Positions 16,368-26,093 of a DNA stretch of 33,983 bases are shown one piece after another. The stretch comes from Promethearchaeota archaeon (GTDB lineage: Archaea; Asgardarchaeota; Lokiarchaeia; Sigynarchaeales; SOKP01), in NCBI GenBank assembly GCA_014730295.1, contig WJIN01000042.1, positions 1 to 33,983 on the forward strand, read 5' to 3'. A model generated the notes under the pieces. That model had not been told where the DNA came from. It saw only the letters and a list, made by a program, of their open reading frames with translations, and ran no database searches. Each line of letters opens with the position of its first letter. The stretch's first letter is position 1. Made by a program: the position numbers and the translations under genes.

Positions 16368-17156
16368 TTATGTTTTTACTTCTAAGGATTCTTGAGCCTT
16401 AGATTCTGAAATCTTTTTATATTTTATTCCAAATATATCCATTAATTCATACAAAGATTCAACAATCACATCAGGTCGATAATCAACTAAGAGTTCTTTA
16501 CTGCTAATTCCACTGGCTATTGCGATTGACCAAATCCCGGCTTCTTGCCCAACTTCTATATCTGTAGGCATATCGCCAATCATGACAAATTCATTTGAAT
16601 CTAGCGGATCATATTGGCTTAAAACTGGTTGCAAAGCAACGGGATTGGGTTTTAAAGCAGGTAAGTCATCAGCGCCGTAGAATGCTTCAAAAAATTCCTC
16701 CAATTTTTTCTCTTCTATGTGATGCTTCAAATTTTTTGATTGATTATGTGATACTACATAAAGATCATATTTTTTATTGAGTCCTTTAAGTAAATCTCTC
16801 GCCCCAGAAAGTAAAGGGGCATCTTTTTCATATTCAAGATATCGGGTAAAAATTTTTGTCGCAATCCGCAATTTTTTAAAGTATGTGAGATGACTCAATG
16901 TGGAAATGAATTTAAAGATATTATGAGACTCTAAGATAATTTTTGGAAGAGGATAACCTTGGACTGACTCCAATACTGATCCAATTTCTTTCTTCGTTTG
17001 AGAGAAATCCACATTAAGTTTATACTCATCAAACGTCTCTTGAATTGACCGTTCTAATGGGTCGTTAATATCAAGTAAAGTTCCATCAAAGTCAAATATC
17101 AACGCTCGTAAATTGTTTGACTTGAGCCAGTTTTGGAAGTTATTCTCCTCATTCAT
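16368..17156 (-). CDS. HAD-superfamily phosphatase
   Basis: The 262-residue product (from the ATG at 17156) has the full HAD motif set. Counting from the upstream GTG at 17165, these are motif I DFDGT (D25, D27), motif II S139 (VVSHNQS), the lysine K172 (LKPNP) and motif III GDMPTD (D198, D202). A helical cap sits between motifs I and II, as in phosphoglycolate phosphatase-like enzymes. The sequence GTGAGA, which includes the GTG, looks like a Shine-Dalgarno site for the ATG, so the ATG is preferred. First gene of an operon with the double acyltransferase, this enzyme may act on a phosphorylated lipid precursor such as glycerol-3-phosphate or phosphatidate, but the substrate is only guessed from context. 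Confidence 0.87.
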   Translation of the reverse strand: MNEENNFQNWLKSNNLRALIFDFDGTLLDINDPLERSIQETFDEYKLNVDFSQTKKEIGSVLESVQGYPLPKIILESHNIFKFISTLSHLTYFKKLRIATKIFTRYLEYEKDAPLLSGARDLLKGLNKKYDLYVVSHNQSKNLKHHIEEKKLEEFFEAFYGADDLPALKPNPVALQPVLSQYDPLDSNEFVMIGDMPTDIEVGQEAGIWSIAIASGISSKELLVDYRPDVIVESLYELMDIFGIKYKKISESKAQESLEVKT

Positions 17157-17398
17157 AATTCTCACGCTGTTTTAGATTATAATAATGTATGAATCTATTT
17201 TTGGAATAATCTATTTTTTTTTTAGTTAAAAGATTGTTTGATTAATAAGTTTTATTCGTACTTCTTTAAAAGGATTATAAAACAGATCATAATATTATTG
17301 AAATTATGTAAATATAGAAAGCCATTCTCAATATTTTAGTATAGATATAAGCGAAGTGGAAAATAAAAAAGGAATATTTAAATTGAATTTTTTGGTAG

Positions 17399-18109
17399 TT
17401 AAGGTTTCAATCCAAGATAGAGTAAAATTCCAGTGATAACCACTGTTATTCTCACAAATGGGAGTGCAGGTCCTGGTGGAACTAAAGTATCAAAGACGGC
17501 AGCAATAGGAAAGATAATAAACCCCAAGGCTAAAAAGATGAATTTCTTTCTAAGTATTCCCGTACTCTCACGAGCTTTTTGTATTGAGCCGAATCCATTA
17601 AAGATGACCACGAATACAAGTATTATCGCTAATGCGTAAAACGAGAAGAATAACGGATTGAATGAGGTATCAATTATGTTCTTTGCTTCTATTTCATATT
17701 CAAATGTTTGTCCCTCAAATGGAAAAAATATCAACCCAATTTCGAAAATAATACCAACTATGCCGATAAAGATCAGAATAGCTTTTTTTCTGTTAGGTGC
17801 TATTAATTCTGTCCCGATAAGCATTGCGATAAAAATTGCAGGCGCAACCCATAAATAACTCAAATATGCATAAATCTCTTGGGGGCTAATATTCGCTCCG
17901 GTAAAGAGAAGCATCAGAAAATCAGTTGATGGTCCTAACCAGAGTAAACCGATCAATATAATCATAATACCCGCATATTGCAATAACTTAGCTTTAAGTC
18001 TAGTTCCTTTTATCAAAATATATACTCCAATTAATACACTAGTTATCAATACGCCTAATGCAGACCCACCATTCAAAGCTCCAAGATATCCAACATCTTC
18101 GAATGCCAT
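17399..18109 (-). CDS. Small 7TM protein without cytosolic domain
   Basis: The 236 residues are almost all membrane-embedded: seven hydrophobic segments and a four-residue tail after the last one. The end of the protein (a basic turn LRKKF, TM6, a short loop, TM7 ending in LLYLGLKP) parallels the same region in the gene at 25185-25940 and, more loosely, the membrane halves of the genes at 3241-5468. It therefore appears to be a paralogue lacking the soluble domain. GTGATT lies just before the ATG. It is divergent from the MFS gene. Function unknown; a sensor or scaffold role is possible. Confidence 0.6.
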   Translation of the reverse strand: MAFEDVGYLGALNGGSALGVLITSVLIGVYILIKGTRLKAKLLQYAGIMIILIGLLWLGPSTDFLMLLFTGANISPQEIYAYLSYLWVAPAIFIAMLIGTELIAPNRKKAILIFIGIVGIIFEIGLIFFPFEGQTFEYEIEAKNIIDTSFNPLFFSFYALAIILVFVVIFNGFGSIQKARESTGILRKKFIFLALGFIIFPIAAVFDTLVPPGPALPFVRITVVITGILLYLGLKP

Positions 18110-18250
18110 TAAATCACTTTTCTTTATTTTTAGATTTGGAATAATTTTTTATTAATATAAGATGAGGTTTTAGATACTAATAAATGTTAATAATATGCAT
18201 TCAATATTCCTAACACGAATCTGTATCTGACTAACTGCAAAATATATGGA

Positions 18251-18290
18251 GTATATAATTTATATAATGTAACTTTTACCTTATATATTC
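18251..18290 (+). promoter_or_regulatory. TATA-like elements upstream of the MFS gene
   Basis: The divergent gap holds TATATAATTTATATAATG (about 18252-18269) and TTATATATTC (18281-18290). The second lies about 45 bases before the MFS start codon at 18330, consistent with an archaeal TATA box and a leader of some 15-20 bases. Which element is used, and whether the first serves the minus-strand 7TM gene, is not clear. Confidence 0.4.
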
Positions 18291-18329
18291 AGCTTAAGAG
18301 ATTTCTAATAATATACCTTTACTTGAAAA

Positions 18330-19772
18330 ATGGAAAAATCTGATAATCTAGCGAAAAAGAATCATTCTGATGAAAAAGTTAAATTTAATACCTTGTTATG
18401 GCCCCTTTATTTACTGAATGGCTTCCAATCTATAGCTTATGGATCCTTTATTGTCCTAATCGTTCCTCTTTCGGAAATTTTCTGGCCAGGAGAACCTACT
18501 CACTTTATCGAAATGGGGATTCTTTATTCTTCACTCTCGTGGAGCTCAGCGATAGGGGGGCTGATTTTTGGAAGATTAATTGATAATTATTCTAGAAAAA
18601 CGATCGTTGTTCTTATCTCTTTATTTAGAGGTTTACCGGTATTTCTGTTAGGTTTTGCAGTTGCGGGACAAGGACAGTTGACCTGGTTATATTTTGTAAT
18701 TCTCATTTCCATTTTTGGCTTTTTTAGTGGAGGGAGCTGGCCCGCGGTGATATCCATCTCGAATGATGTTGTACCCAGATATCAGCGCTCCCAATTCTTC
18801 GGGATATATGAGCTTGTTAGAGTTAGTACAAACACGTTTGGCTGGTTGGTTGCGACTTTTATGGTACAAATTGGGCTATGGAGGGAATTTTTTTTGGGTA
18901 TTGGAGGATTAATTCTCTTAGCTGGGTTGATTTTTGCACTACATAACGAAGAACCCAAGCGGGGTGCTTTTCAAGAAGAATTGTTTCATATATTGAAGAG
19001 TGATGAAATTCAATATGACTTCCAAATCGATAAAGAGACTATGAAAGAAACAATGTTGAGCAAGACAAATCGGGTTGCATTAATAGAAGGGATTTTTACT
19101 TGGATTCTTATGTCTAGTCTAAACTTTATGATTTTAAATTTTATTCAAAATCCCCCCATTAACATTTCGGAATTTTCTACAAGTATCTTCCTTGTCGTTT
19201 TTGGTTTAACTGGGGGAATTATTGGTCAACTAGTACTAGCAAAGATATGTGACCGGTTAGCGAAAGATAATGAGCTTATAAGACTACCTATTATCGTGAT
19301 TTCAATTGTAGGTGGCTTGATAACTTTTGCAGCCTTTTTCTTTCTTCCATGGCGCCCACTTACTCCAGAACAAGGTAAAGATATAGGGTATCTCCTAACT
19401 TTACCTCTCATTTGGATGATGGGAATTCTATTTTTCACTTCTAGGTCATTTTTTTCTCTCTATGTTGTTAACCAGAGTCCAGTTCTTCAAGCGATTAACC
19501 TACCAGAAGCGCAAGGACAAATAATCTCATGGAATCAATTTTTGGAAGCATTTGGCAGAGGTATTGGGCCCATATTATGTGGTGTCTTACTTTCTCTAAC
19601 AGCCCAAAATTACCAAATAACCGTCCTTTTGGTGGTGTTATGTATATTACCGGGAGTTATTCTCTGGATCTTAGCGTTGCGCTGGTATAGGGATGATAGA
19701 GAGAAAATACAAGATATTTTGAGTAAACGTGCTAAGATTCTAGAATCTCAAAAAGAGGAAAATCCATCTTAG
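18330..19772 (+). CDS. Major facilitator superfamily transporter
   Basis: A 480-residue protein with about twelve hydrophobic segments and the MFS motif A-like loop GRLIDNYSRKT between TM2 and TM3. A cytosolic central loop of about 50 charged residues separates the two six-helix halves. The C-terminus is a short basic/acidic tail. The MFS fold is clear; the substrate is not. No Shine-Dalgarno site precedes the ATG, in keeping with a short leader from the TATA-like element at 18281. It stands alone, followed by a 560-base stretch with gene remnants. Confidence 0.87.
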   Translation: MEKSDNLAKKNHSDEKVKFNTLLWPLYLLNGFQSIAYGSFIVLIVPLSEIFWPGEPTHFIEMGILYSSLSWSSAIGGLIFGRLIDNYSRKTIVVLISLFRGLPVFLLGFAVAGQGQLTWLYFVILISIFGFFSGGSWPAVISISNDVVPRYQRSQFFGIYELVRVSTNTFGWLVATFMVQIGLWREFFLGIGGLILLAGLIFALHNEEPKRGAFQEELFHILKSDEIQYDFQIDKETMKETMLSKTNRVALIEGIFTWILMSSLNFMILNFIQNPPINISEFSTSIFLVVFGLTGGIIGQLVLAKICDRLAKDNELIRLPIIVISIVGGLITFAAFFFLPWRPLTPEQGKDIGYLLTLPLIWMMGILFFTSRSFFSLYVVNQSPVLQAINLPEAQGQIISWNQFLEAFGRGIGPILCGVLLSLTAQNYQITVLLVVLCILPGVILWILALRWYRDDREKIQDILSKRAKILESQKEENPS

Positions 19773-20333
19773 AATGAGTGAAATAGATAAACGAAGTATC
19801 ACTCTAAAAATTACTGAAATAGTTATATGGTTTAAAACTATTATCTCATTCTTAAGCTTTGATCTTCTTCTATCTTATTATTCCAATCCAAATTCATTGT
19901 TTTATGATCTATAAGTCTTAATTGGAATCGGTTAGCATTTATAGCTGTATCTCCTAATTTTTAATCATATCAAACCCAGCTTTATCATGTTCACTTTCTA
20001 CATTATAAACAATCACAACTGATAAGATTAGTACTACAATTATGTTTCGGCGAGAATTAAAGTAGAGGTCGGTATCGTTCAAACCATCCCTAGTTACGAA
20101 ATAATTATAATTGCTTGAATGCTCGGAATGGCGTTTGCTATAATACTCTTGAGAGAGAGATATAAACTAATTAATTAATATACATTTTTTTTTAATTCTT
20201 ATTTAAAGTATTGATAAAACAATTCTATTTTCGAATCTTCTGAAATTTTCCTAATTGAGTATATTTAAATAAGCGTTCTATTTTTGAGATTGTAATAAGA
20301 TTTTTTAAAACTAATTTAGGGATTATGTAAAGG
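19773..20333. other. Gene-poor stretch with decayed coding remnants
   Basis: The 560 bases between the MFS and permease genes have no long frame. A 46-codon frame starts two bases after the MFS stop (ATG 19774, TAA 19912-19914) and has one hydrophobic stretch, but no supporting signal. Further on is the remnant of a surface-protein C-terminus (20032-20178). The last ~150 bases are AT-rich and should hold the promoter of the permease/ATPase operon; the sequence ATTTAAATA near 20262-20270 is a candidate TATA element. Confidence 0.4.
20032..20178 (+). pseudogene. Remnant of a surface-protein C-terminal membrane anchor
   Basis: Reading the frame through 20032-20178 gives a short beta-like stretch (ARIKVEVGIVQ), then TIPSYEIIIIA, an in-frame TGA (20116-20118), MLGMAFAIILL and a basic end RERYKLIN before TAA. 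An IPxY/F motif, a hydrophobic helix and a basic tail form the usual C-terminal anchor of secreted archaeal proteins. The upstream frame is closed by a TAG at 20029. It is best read as the decayed end of a lost surface protein. Chance coding in AT-rich DNA is the alternative. Confidence 0.35.
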
Positions 20334-20339
20334 ATGTTG

Positions 20340-22520
20340 ATGATTAATAAATCAATCGAGATTAAAATCGCTTATAGAAATCTTTTAAAACATCCGATCC
20401 GTTCATTTTTTACCATATTATCCATAATTCTTGGAATTGGTCTTTTTTTTTCCGTAAATATTGCCATAGACTCCTTAGAATATTCCCTCTATACCAATTT
20501 TGACCAATCTGAACTAGGTGATGTTGAGACATGGATTTATCTCTTTAGAGGTGTACTTATGGCGTTGTCTGGTATCTCCCTTATTTTATGTGTGATTATC
20601 ATCAAGAATCTTATGGAGATGTCCCGAGAGAACCAAGTATATGAAATAGGTCTATTAAGAACTCTCGGAATGACAAAGACGAGTATTTTCTTAACCATTT
20701 TCTTCCAAGTAATAATTTTTGCCATAATTGGCCTTCTAATTGGATTAATATTTGGATATTTCCTTTCAAATCTTTTTTTTGGTCCCTTAAAAAGTATCTT
20801 AGGCACTTTTTTGTCCATAGAGACAGAATTCAATGTAGAACTTTTCATATCTCCGCTTACATATTCGCTAACCGTTCTTTCAGGGCTGATAATTCCTCTA
20901 TTATTCGGAATGATACCCGCATATAAAGCATCAAAGACGGAAATATTAAACGCATTACGGCCTTATTTAAGCGCACGAGTGGATAAAATTAAAGCATGGG
21001 GGTTTTCATTTCTAAAATTAATTATTTCGTTGTTTTTCATAATTGGGAGCATAATTATTATCTCTCTAAGTTATAGTGGATTGTTGTCATTCTCCGATAG
21101 TCCCACCCTTGAATCAAGTGTATCTATCCTTTTCCTCTTCATTAGTGGCACAATCTTCATAACTGGTTCTATCATATTAGGAGGAACCATTTTACCATAT
21201 TTAAGTCGTGCTATCTCCTATCTTCTTAGTCCAATCCTCCTGAAAATCCGAAAAATCTGTCAGAGAAATATAGAGCGTAATCTGAGGCGCTCCCGCAATA
21301 GTTTTTTCATTATTTCAATGGCATTAGCCCTATTGATTATGATACAAATAATTTTCAGTTCAATAGACGCTGGTATAGTCCCGGGGGCAAGAATGCGGCT
21401 TGGTGGAGATCTTCGTTTAGGTATTCAATGGTCTTCTGACCAGACGAGGATTCCCATGAATACCAGTCTATATCTCAATCAATTGGAGGGGGTTGAAACA
21501 GTATGCGAAGTAAAAAATACAATTGGAAAAAATTCTAAAATAGAAGATTTTGGACTCGATACCAATGAAGAATTCATATTATACGTGATTAATACCTCCT
21601 CATATGTAGATATCCATGAGCAAAATTCAATTTATAAATATGAGGTCTCAACTTCTTTTAGTGATTTTATTCGTCAATTAGACCAAGTTGGCACAATCTT
21701 ATTACAAGAAGAGTTGTCTGTCGAAATTAACAAACCTATTGGAGAAGAAGTTAATATCGTGACAAATTCATGGGCTTTCCCTTCATTGAATGAAAATCTC
21801 ACACTAATAGGATTTTTTGATGTTTTACCCGGGATTTATCATTCATTTCTCGAAGGTAATGCAGAAGAGCATGAATATTGTGGAATTATTTCATGGGAGA
21901 CATATTTTAATATTACGGGCTTTGGTTTTAATCAAACAACTTCCAATTTTTGGATTGGATGTGAAAATCCTTTAGATGCTAATAATCTTAGAGATCAAAT
22001 CCAAGATCTCTACTTGAGCTTAGGAGACCCATGGAATACGGTAGATCTCGATAATGATTGGATTTATCGTACAATAAATGATGAAATTTCTTTAATTAAG
22101 GAAATTGTTAATTTGATCCTTATTATCATAGTAAGTATTCTCTATATGGCGATGATAATTTCTATTTTTGGAACTATTACATCTATGTTGATGAATATCA
22201 GCCAGAGACAAAACGAGATTGGGATATTCCGAGCAATTGGAACCTCAAAATTACAGATTCTTAAGATAATTTCGGGGGAAATATTTATAATTGGAGTAAC
22301 TTCAATATTAGTCGGACTAATATGTGGAATATTAGGTGGTTATCTTTTATCAAATGTACCTTTTATTGCCTACGTACCATTTATTTTTAAAATAAATTGG
22401 AATGACATAATAATTGTATCATTAGTTATGCTCTCTCTTACTATTTTGGGTTCAATAATCCCAGCGATAAAAGCAAATCGGTTAAATATAATTACAAATA
22501 TTAGAAACAGAGGAATTTAG
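20340..22520 (+). CDS. FtsX/MacB-type ABC transporter permease
   Basis: About 726 residues with two FtsX-like halves. The first half has an N-terminal helix, then only about 25 extracellular residues before three more helices containing the family signature EIGLLRTLGMTKTSI. Two linker helices follow. The second half has a helix, a large extracellular domain of about 240 residues (roughly 345-585), then three helices with EIGIFRAIGTSKLQI and a final PAIKANRLN motif. The first extracellular domain is thus reduced, giving an asymmetric protein. Such permeases move lipoproteins, lipids or peptides by mechanotransmission. The ATG at 20340 fits the AAGG about six bases ahead better than the ATG at 20334. 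The ATPase gene follows with no gap. Confidence 0.86.
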   Translation: MINKSIEIKIAYRNLLKHPIRSFFTILSIILGIGLFFSVNIAIDSLEYSLYTNFDQSELGDVETWIYLFRGVLMALSGISLILCVIIIKNLMEMSRENQVYEIGLLRTLGMTKTSIFLTIFFQVIIFAIIGLLIGLIFGYFLSNLFFGPLKSILGTFLSIETEFNVELFISPLTYSLTVLSGLIIPLLFGMIPAYKASKTEILNALRPYLSARVDKIKAWGFSFLKLIISLFFIIGSIIIISLSYSGLLSFSDSPTLESSVSILFLFISGTIFITGSIILGGTILPYLSRAISYLLSPILLKIRKICQRNIERNLRRSRNSFFIISMALALLIMIQIIFSSIDAGIVPGARMRLGGDLRLGIQWSSDQTRIPMNTSLYLNQLEGVETVCEVKNTIGKNSKIEDFGLDTNEEFILYVINTSSYVDIHEQNSIYKYEVSTSFSDFIRQLDQVGTILLQEELSVEINKPIGEEVNIVTNSWAFPSLNENLTLIGFFDVLPGIYHSFLEGNAEEHEYCGIISWETYFNITGFGFNQTTSNFWIGCENPLDANNLRDQIQDLYLSLGDPWNTVDLDNDWIYRTINDEISLIKEIVNLILIIIVSILYMAMIISIFGTITSMLMNISQRQNEIGIFRAIGTSKLQILKIISGEIFIIGVTSILVGLICGILGGYLLSNVPFIAYVPFIFKINWNDIIIVSLVMLSLTILGSIIPAIKANRLNIITNIRNRGI

Positions 22521-23237
22521 ATGAGCGAATCTTATAAAAATAAATTAAAAGATGAACATGTATTAGTCCTACAAGATGTTTACAAAATCTATAAACTAGG
22601 ACAGAGCGAAGTCATCGCCTTGGATAACGTTACCTTGAATGTAAATAAGGGTGATTTTATTTCAATAATGGGTCCTTCTGGCTCTGGAAAAACTACTTTA
22701 TTAAATATAATGGGAGCATTAGATTTACCAACAAAAGGGAAAGTATTCATCAATAATCTCGATTTAGAAAAATTAGATGATTCCGAGTTAACCAAATTGC
22801 GAAGGAATGAGATTGGATTTATTTTTCAATTTTTTAATCTAATACCAGTTTTATCTTGTTATGAGAATATAGAATTACCATTAATTATATCAGGAATTAA
22901 AAAGAATGATAGAGACAAACGAATAAACGAAATTCTAGAAAAAGTAGAACTAGGACGTTATCGAAAGCACAAACCCAATGAACTTTCTGGAGGACAACAA
23001 CAACGGGTGGCAATCGCACGTGCGTTAGTTAACAAACCTAGCATAGTTTTAGCTGATGAATTAACAGGAGATTTGGATTCTCATACGGGAGAAATTATTA
23101 TGGATTATCTTGAAACTCTCAATAGATCTGAAAATCAGACTATCGTCGTTGTTACTCATGATATTAAAGTTGCTAAAAGAACAAATCAAATTTATCAGAT
23201 TGAAGATGGAAAGCTTGTTTCGAAGTTAAAGAATTAA
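22521..23237 (+). CDS. LolD/MacB-type ABC transporter ATPase
   Basis: A 238-residue ATPase with Walker A GPSGSGKT (51-58), the Q-loop in [13 protein letters not shown], signature LSGGQQQR (155-162), Walker B IVLADE (175-180) and H-loop H213. The stretch after Walker B reads ELTGDLDS, where most relatives have EPTGNLDS, so a proline is replaced by leucine; this should not abolish activity. The ATG follows the permease stop directly, with AGAGGAA as ribosome site. It is the partner of the permease at 20340-22520. One permease chain with two FtsX halves plus a dimer of this ATPase is the expected complex. Substrate unknown. Confidence 0.93.
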   Translation: MSESYKNKLKDEHVLVLQDVYKIYKLGQSEVIALDNVTLNVNKGDFISIMGPSGSGKTTLLNIMGALDLPTKGKVFINNLDLEKLDDSELTKLRRNEIGFIFQFFNLIPVLSCYENIELPLIISGIKKNDRDKRINEILEKVELGRYRKHKPNELSGGQQQRVAIARALVNKPSIVLADELTGDLDSHTGEIIMDYLETLNRSENQTIVVVTHDIKVAKRTNQIYQIEDGKLVSKLKN

Positions 23238-23263
23238 ATATCAATAATTAGAAAAATAAAAAG

Positions 23264-23680
23264 TTATTTTGAAATTTCAAAAAAACTTCTAAATGGGATC
23301 ACTAATAGATCTCCGATTGTGTAAATAATCATGAGTACAAGCAATATTAATCCCCAGAAAGTAATGGGTGGATATAGTATTGCATTTACTAGGAATACAC
23401 CCAATATCCAGACAACTTGGTAAAACAATTGCATTAATAATATAGGAATATATTTGTTTGCATCGGAATACCCAAATATTGAGAGAAATCCAAATATTGC
23501 CCAAATTGAAGCTGCAACACCAAAGATATAGGGATCTTGTTGGGGCCAATTAAAGAGATCGATAAAAACTCCAGGTAATATAATCATAAATAGACCAAAG
23601 GGTAGTAAGGTTACTATGTTAAAGAGATACATCACGCGGAGCTTCGCTTCTGGTTCGATATTTTTTATTTTTTCAAACAT
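23264..23680 (-). CDS. Four-helix membrane protein of unknown function
   Basis: The 138-residue product has four hydrophobic segments, at about 18-42, 50-70, 78-100 and 108-130, a short charged cytosolic N-terminus (MFEKIKNIEPEAKLR) and a short basic C-terminus. The pattern resembles small DoxX-like or other four-helix bundle proteins, but I recognise no diagnostic motif. It converges with the ATPase gene and has no close upstream partner. A single-gene unit is likely. Confidence 0.62.
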   Translation of the reverse strand: MFEKIKNIEPEAKLRVMYLFNIVTLLPFGLFMIILPGVFIDLFNWPQQDPYIFGVAASIWAIFGFLSIFGYSDANKYIPILLMQLFYQVVWILGVFLVNAILYPPITFWGLILLVLMIIYTIGDLLVIPFRSFFEISK

Positions 23681-23826
23681 ACTATTTCAACTAATTATTA
23701 GTTTAAAATAAGTCGTTGTTTAGTGATTTATTGGGATAAGCTAATATTTAAACATTTACAATTAGGAGATCCATCTTTTCAAAAAACTAAGATAAAATTC
23801 AAGTATATGATTGAAAGAGTGTCAAA

Positions 23827-25041
23827 TTAGTTTTTAATATAATACATTAGAATGAAGATGATAATCAAAGAAACTATGACAAAAGCTAAGACAAAATAAT
23901 ACATTGCTGGAATATTAAAAAAAGCATAAAATACACCAACCATTGAATATCCTAAAAATCTAAGGCTGTTGATAATAGCCGAGCTGGTGCCTCGCGCTTC
24001 AGGATTTAAATCCATCGACTCTTTAAATAATGCTGGCCAAATAAACGCAGATCCAAGATATATTGTAAAACTTATCATCATAAAACCGGGAATTGAATTG
24101 GCAAGAGGCATACCTAAAATTGCGACCATTAAAAAAAATCCAATCGCCATCATTATAAGAGGGCGAATTTTATTTAAAATATATCCGCTAAACGGTGAAA
24201 TTCCAACAGAAATTAACCCATTTACCGTGAGAATAAGGCTGACATAGTTCGTAATCTCAATACTGTTTAAAATTGGTATACTTATACGAATCTGATCATT
24301 TAAAGTATTAGTTAACGTTATCACGCCAAAAAATGAGAAGAATCCAAGCATCCCAAGCAATATAATATTAATCTTAAAATTCTCTTGTAGTTGGGTATAG
24401 AGCTCTTTAATCTTCAGTTTTATATCTATCATTTTCGATCCTTCATTTAGCTCATAAGATCTGCAGACTAAGTCTTCACAATTTTTTAACGCATAAATAA
24501 AAAATATTAATGCTAGGACTGTGATAATTGGATTTATGATAAATAATAATCTCCATTCTATATTTGCCAATAGACCAGAGATTATTGCCCCGCCGCTCAC
24601 GCCTATTCCCGCGGATGAATTATATAACCCCATCATCAATCCTTCTCTTTTTTCGGGGGTAATTATCGAAATTATAGCCAAAACAGTCGGATTTATGAAA
24701 GAAAATCCAATTCCTTGAAATAAAAATCCCATCAAGAATAATGAGTAGCTTCTGAGAAAAATAGATATTAGCGTCAGAGAAAGTCCAATTAAAAAGATAA
24801 AATAACCGATATAAACGACTTTTTTTCTATCAACAATATCGGAAAAAGAACCAGCAAATAATTGCATAATCGCAAAGGGAAACATATACACGAAAAATGC
24901 TAATGAAATAAACGTTACTGAGCTCAGATAGTAATTAATGCGCAATTGTTCAAAAACAGGCACTAATGAATTCGTGCTTAAAGGACCAAGCACCGAGGAA
25001 ATCAATATTAGATAATAACGGTTTCGAAAATTATTTTCCAT
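23827..25041 (-). CDS. Major facilitator superfamily transporter, DHA1-like
   Basis: The 404 residues make about twelve hydrophobic segments. The TM2-TM3 loop reads GSFSDIVDRKKVVYIGY, a good match to MFS motif A, and a motif C-like glycine-rich TM5 (GIGVSGGAIISGLL) is typical of antiporters of the drug/H+ group. The C-terminus is a very short basic tail. A multidrug or metabolite exporter is the usual role of such proteins; the substrate cannot be read from sequence. It differs in length and central loop from the MFS protein at 18330-19772, so the two are not recent duplicates. Confidence 0.87.
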   Translation of the reverse strand: MENNFRNRYYLILISSVLGPLSTNSLVPVFEQLRINYYLSSVTFISLAFFVYMFPFAIMQLFAGSFSDIVDRKKVVYIGYFIFLIGLSLTLISIFLRSYSLFLMGFLFQGIGFSFINPTVLAIISIITPEKREGLMMGLYNSSAGIGVSGGAIISGLLANIEWRLLFIINPIITVLALIFFIYALKNCEDLVCRSYELNEGSKMIDIKLKIKELYTQLQENFKINIILLGMLGFFSFFGVITLTNTLNDQIRISIPILNSIEITNYVSLILTVNGLISVGISPFSGYILNKIRPLIMMAIGFFLMVAILGMPLANSIPGFMMISFTIYLGSAFIWPALFKESMDLNPEARGTSSAIINSLRFLGYSMVGVFYAFFNIPAMYYFVLAFVIVSLIIIFILMYYIKN

Positions 25042-25184
25042 GTTTTTATGTATTTTTTTTAAATTTATGAAAATCTCTACATTAAATAAAGGAGAATTTA
25101 ATAAATATATTAGTTTTCAGTCTCTCGCATGATATAATAAAACCATAAGATGTGTATGGTTATTGGGGACTTAGGATCCCAATT

Positions 25185-25940
25185 CTACTTTATTAACCAA
25201 TTCTCAATTCGTTCAGGCATAATAAAACCGATATAAAAATGAATGGAACTAACCATCAACATTATACGTGCGATTATCTTTAGAATAATTCCATGTGAAG
25301 TTTGTACGGTGAAAATTGAATCAAGCGCAGCAGCGATGGCAAATAAAACGAAAGCTGAAAGTAGAAACTTTCCTTTTAAATTAACAATTGTATCCTTTGA
25401 GTCTAATGACTCTTTTCCGAAGATTAACCCAGTCAATAATATAAATACCAGAAGAACTATCAAGAGTAAATTTATATATGTGCTCCAATTCACTGTATAT
25501 GCACGGGTTTCTGATACTGTTCCCACCAATGGTGAATCAATGGATAGAAATATGAGAATAAATAGTTCGAAAATAACACTCAGAATTATGGCTGATAGTA
25601 ATAATATTTTTTTGAAAATATCGCTTATTCCCGTAAGCTTATTTAACGCTAAAATCCATAAAATTACAAAGGGAGGGATTAAAATCAAATTCACTATGGC
25701 ATATAATACTAATAAAAACAGATCATTTGCTTGCAAATTAATTAGACGAAAAATTAGATTAAATATTTCGGGAAGCCAAGGAAAAGCTATTCCGATCCAT
25801 GCACAGCCAATATAAATAAATACTTTATTTCTCAATTCAAAATATTTTGATATTATTCTAGCGCCTACCAATAGATTAACCACTACAAAAATTAAACTGA
25901 ATACATTTAGCATGATCTGTAAACTTGGATCGATTGACAT
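25185..25940 (-). CDS. Small 7TM protein without cytosolic domain
   Basis: The 251 residues have seven hydrophobic segments and stop about ten residues after the last (GFIMPERIENWLIK). In layout and in the TM6-TM7 region (LKGKFLLSAF..., AAALDSIF, then a long TM7) it matches the gene at 17399-18109 (LRKKFIFLAL..., AAVFDTLV). The two are probably paralogues, related to the membrane halves of the tandem genes at 3241-5468. GGAG lies nine bases before the ATG. It stands upstream of the MFS gene on the same strand, 143 bases away. Function unknown. Confidence 0.6.
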   Translation of the reverse strand: MSIDPSLQIMLNVFSLIFVVVNLLVGARIISKYFELRNKVFIYIGCAWIGIAFPWLPEIFNLIFRLINLQANDLFLLVLYAIVNLILIPPFVILWILALNKLTGISDIFKKILLLSAIILSVIFELFILIFLSIDSPLVGTVSETRAYTVNWSTYINLLLIVLLVFILLTGLIFGKESLDSKDTIVNLKGKFLLSAFVLFAIAAALDSIFTVQTSHGIILKIIARIMLMVSSIHFYIGFIMPERIENWLIK

Positions 25941-26093
25941 TTATGACAACTCCAATTTCTTATTTTGTTATTTACTTGTAGTTTTTTTCTATAAACCTTA
26001 AATATTTTGTTTATATTTTTTAAATTCTAATATTTAAATGGATTATAGTAATTCATCTCAATAAAAAAAGTATTAAATTTGAGAAGAAAAAGT

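Noticed and set aside
25243..25815. A 190-codon plus-strand open frame
   Set aside because: It lies wholly antisense to the 7TM gene at 25185-25940, whose hydrophobic pattern and GGAG site are convincing. The plus frame has low-complexity composition and no recognisable domain.
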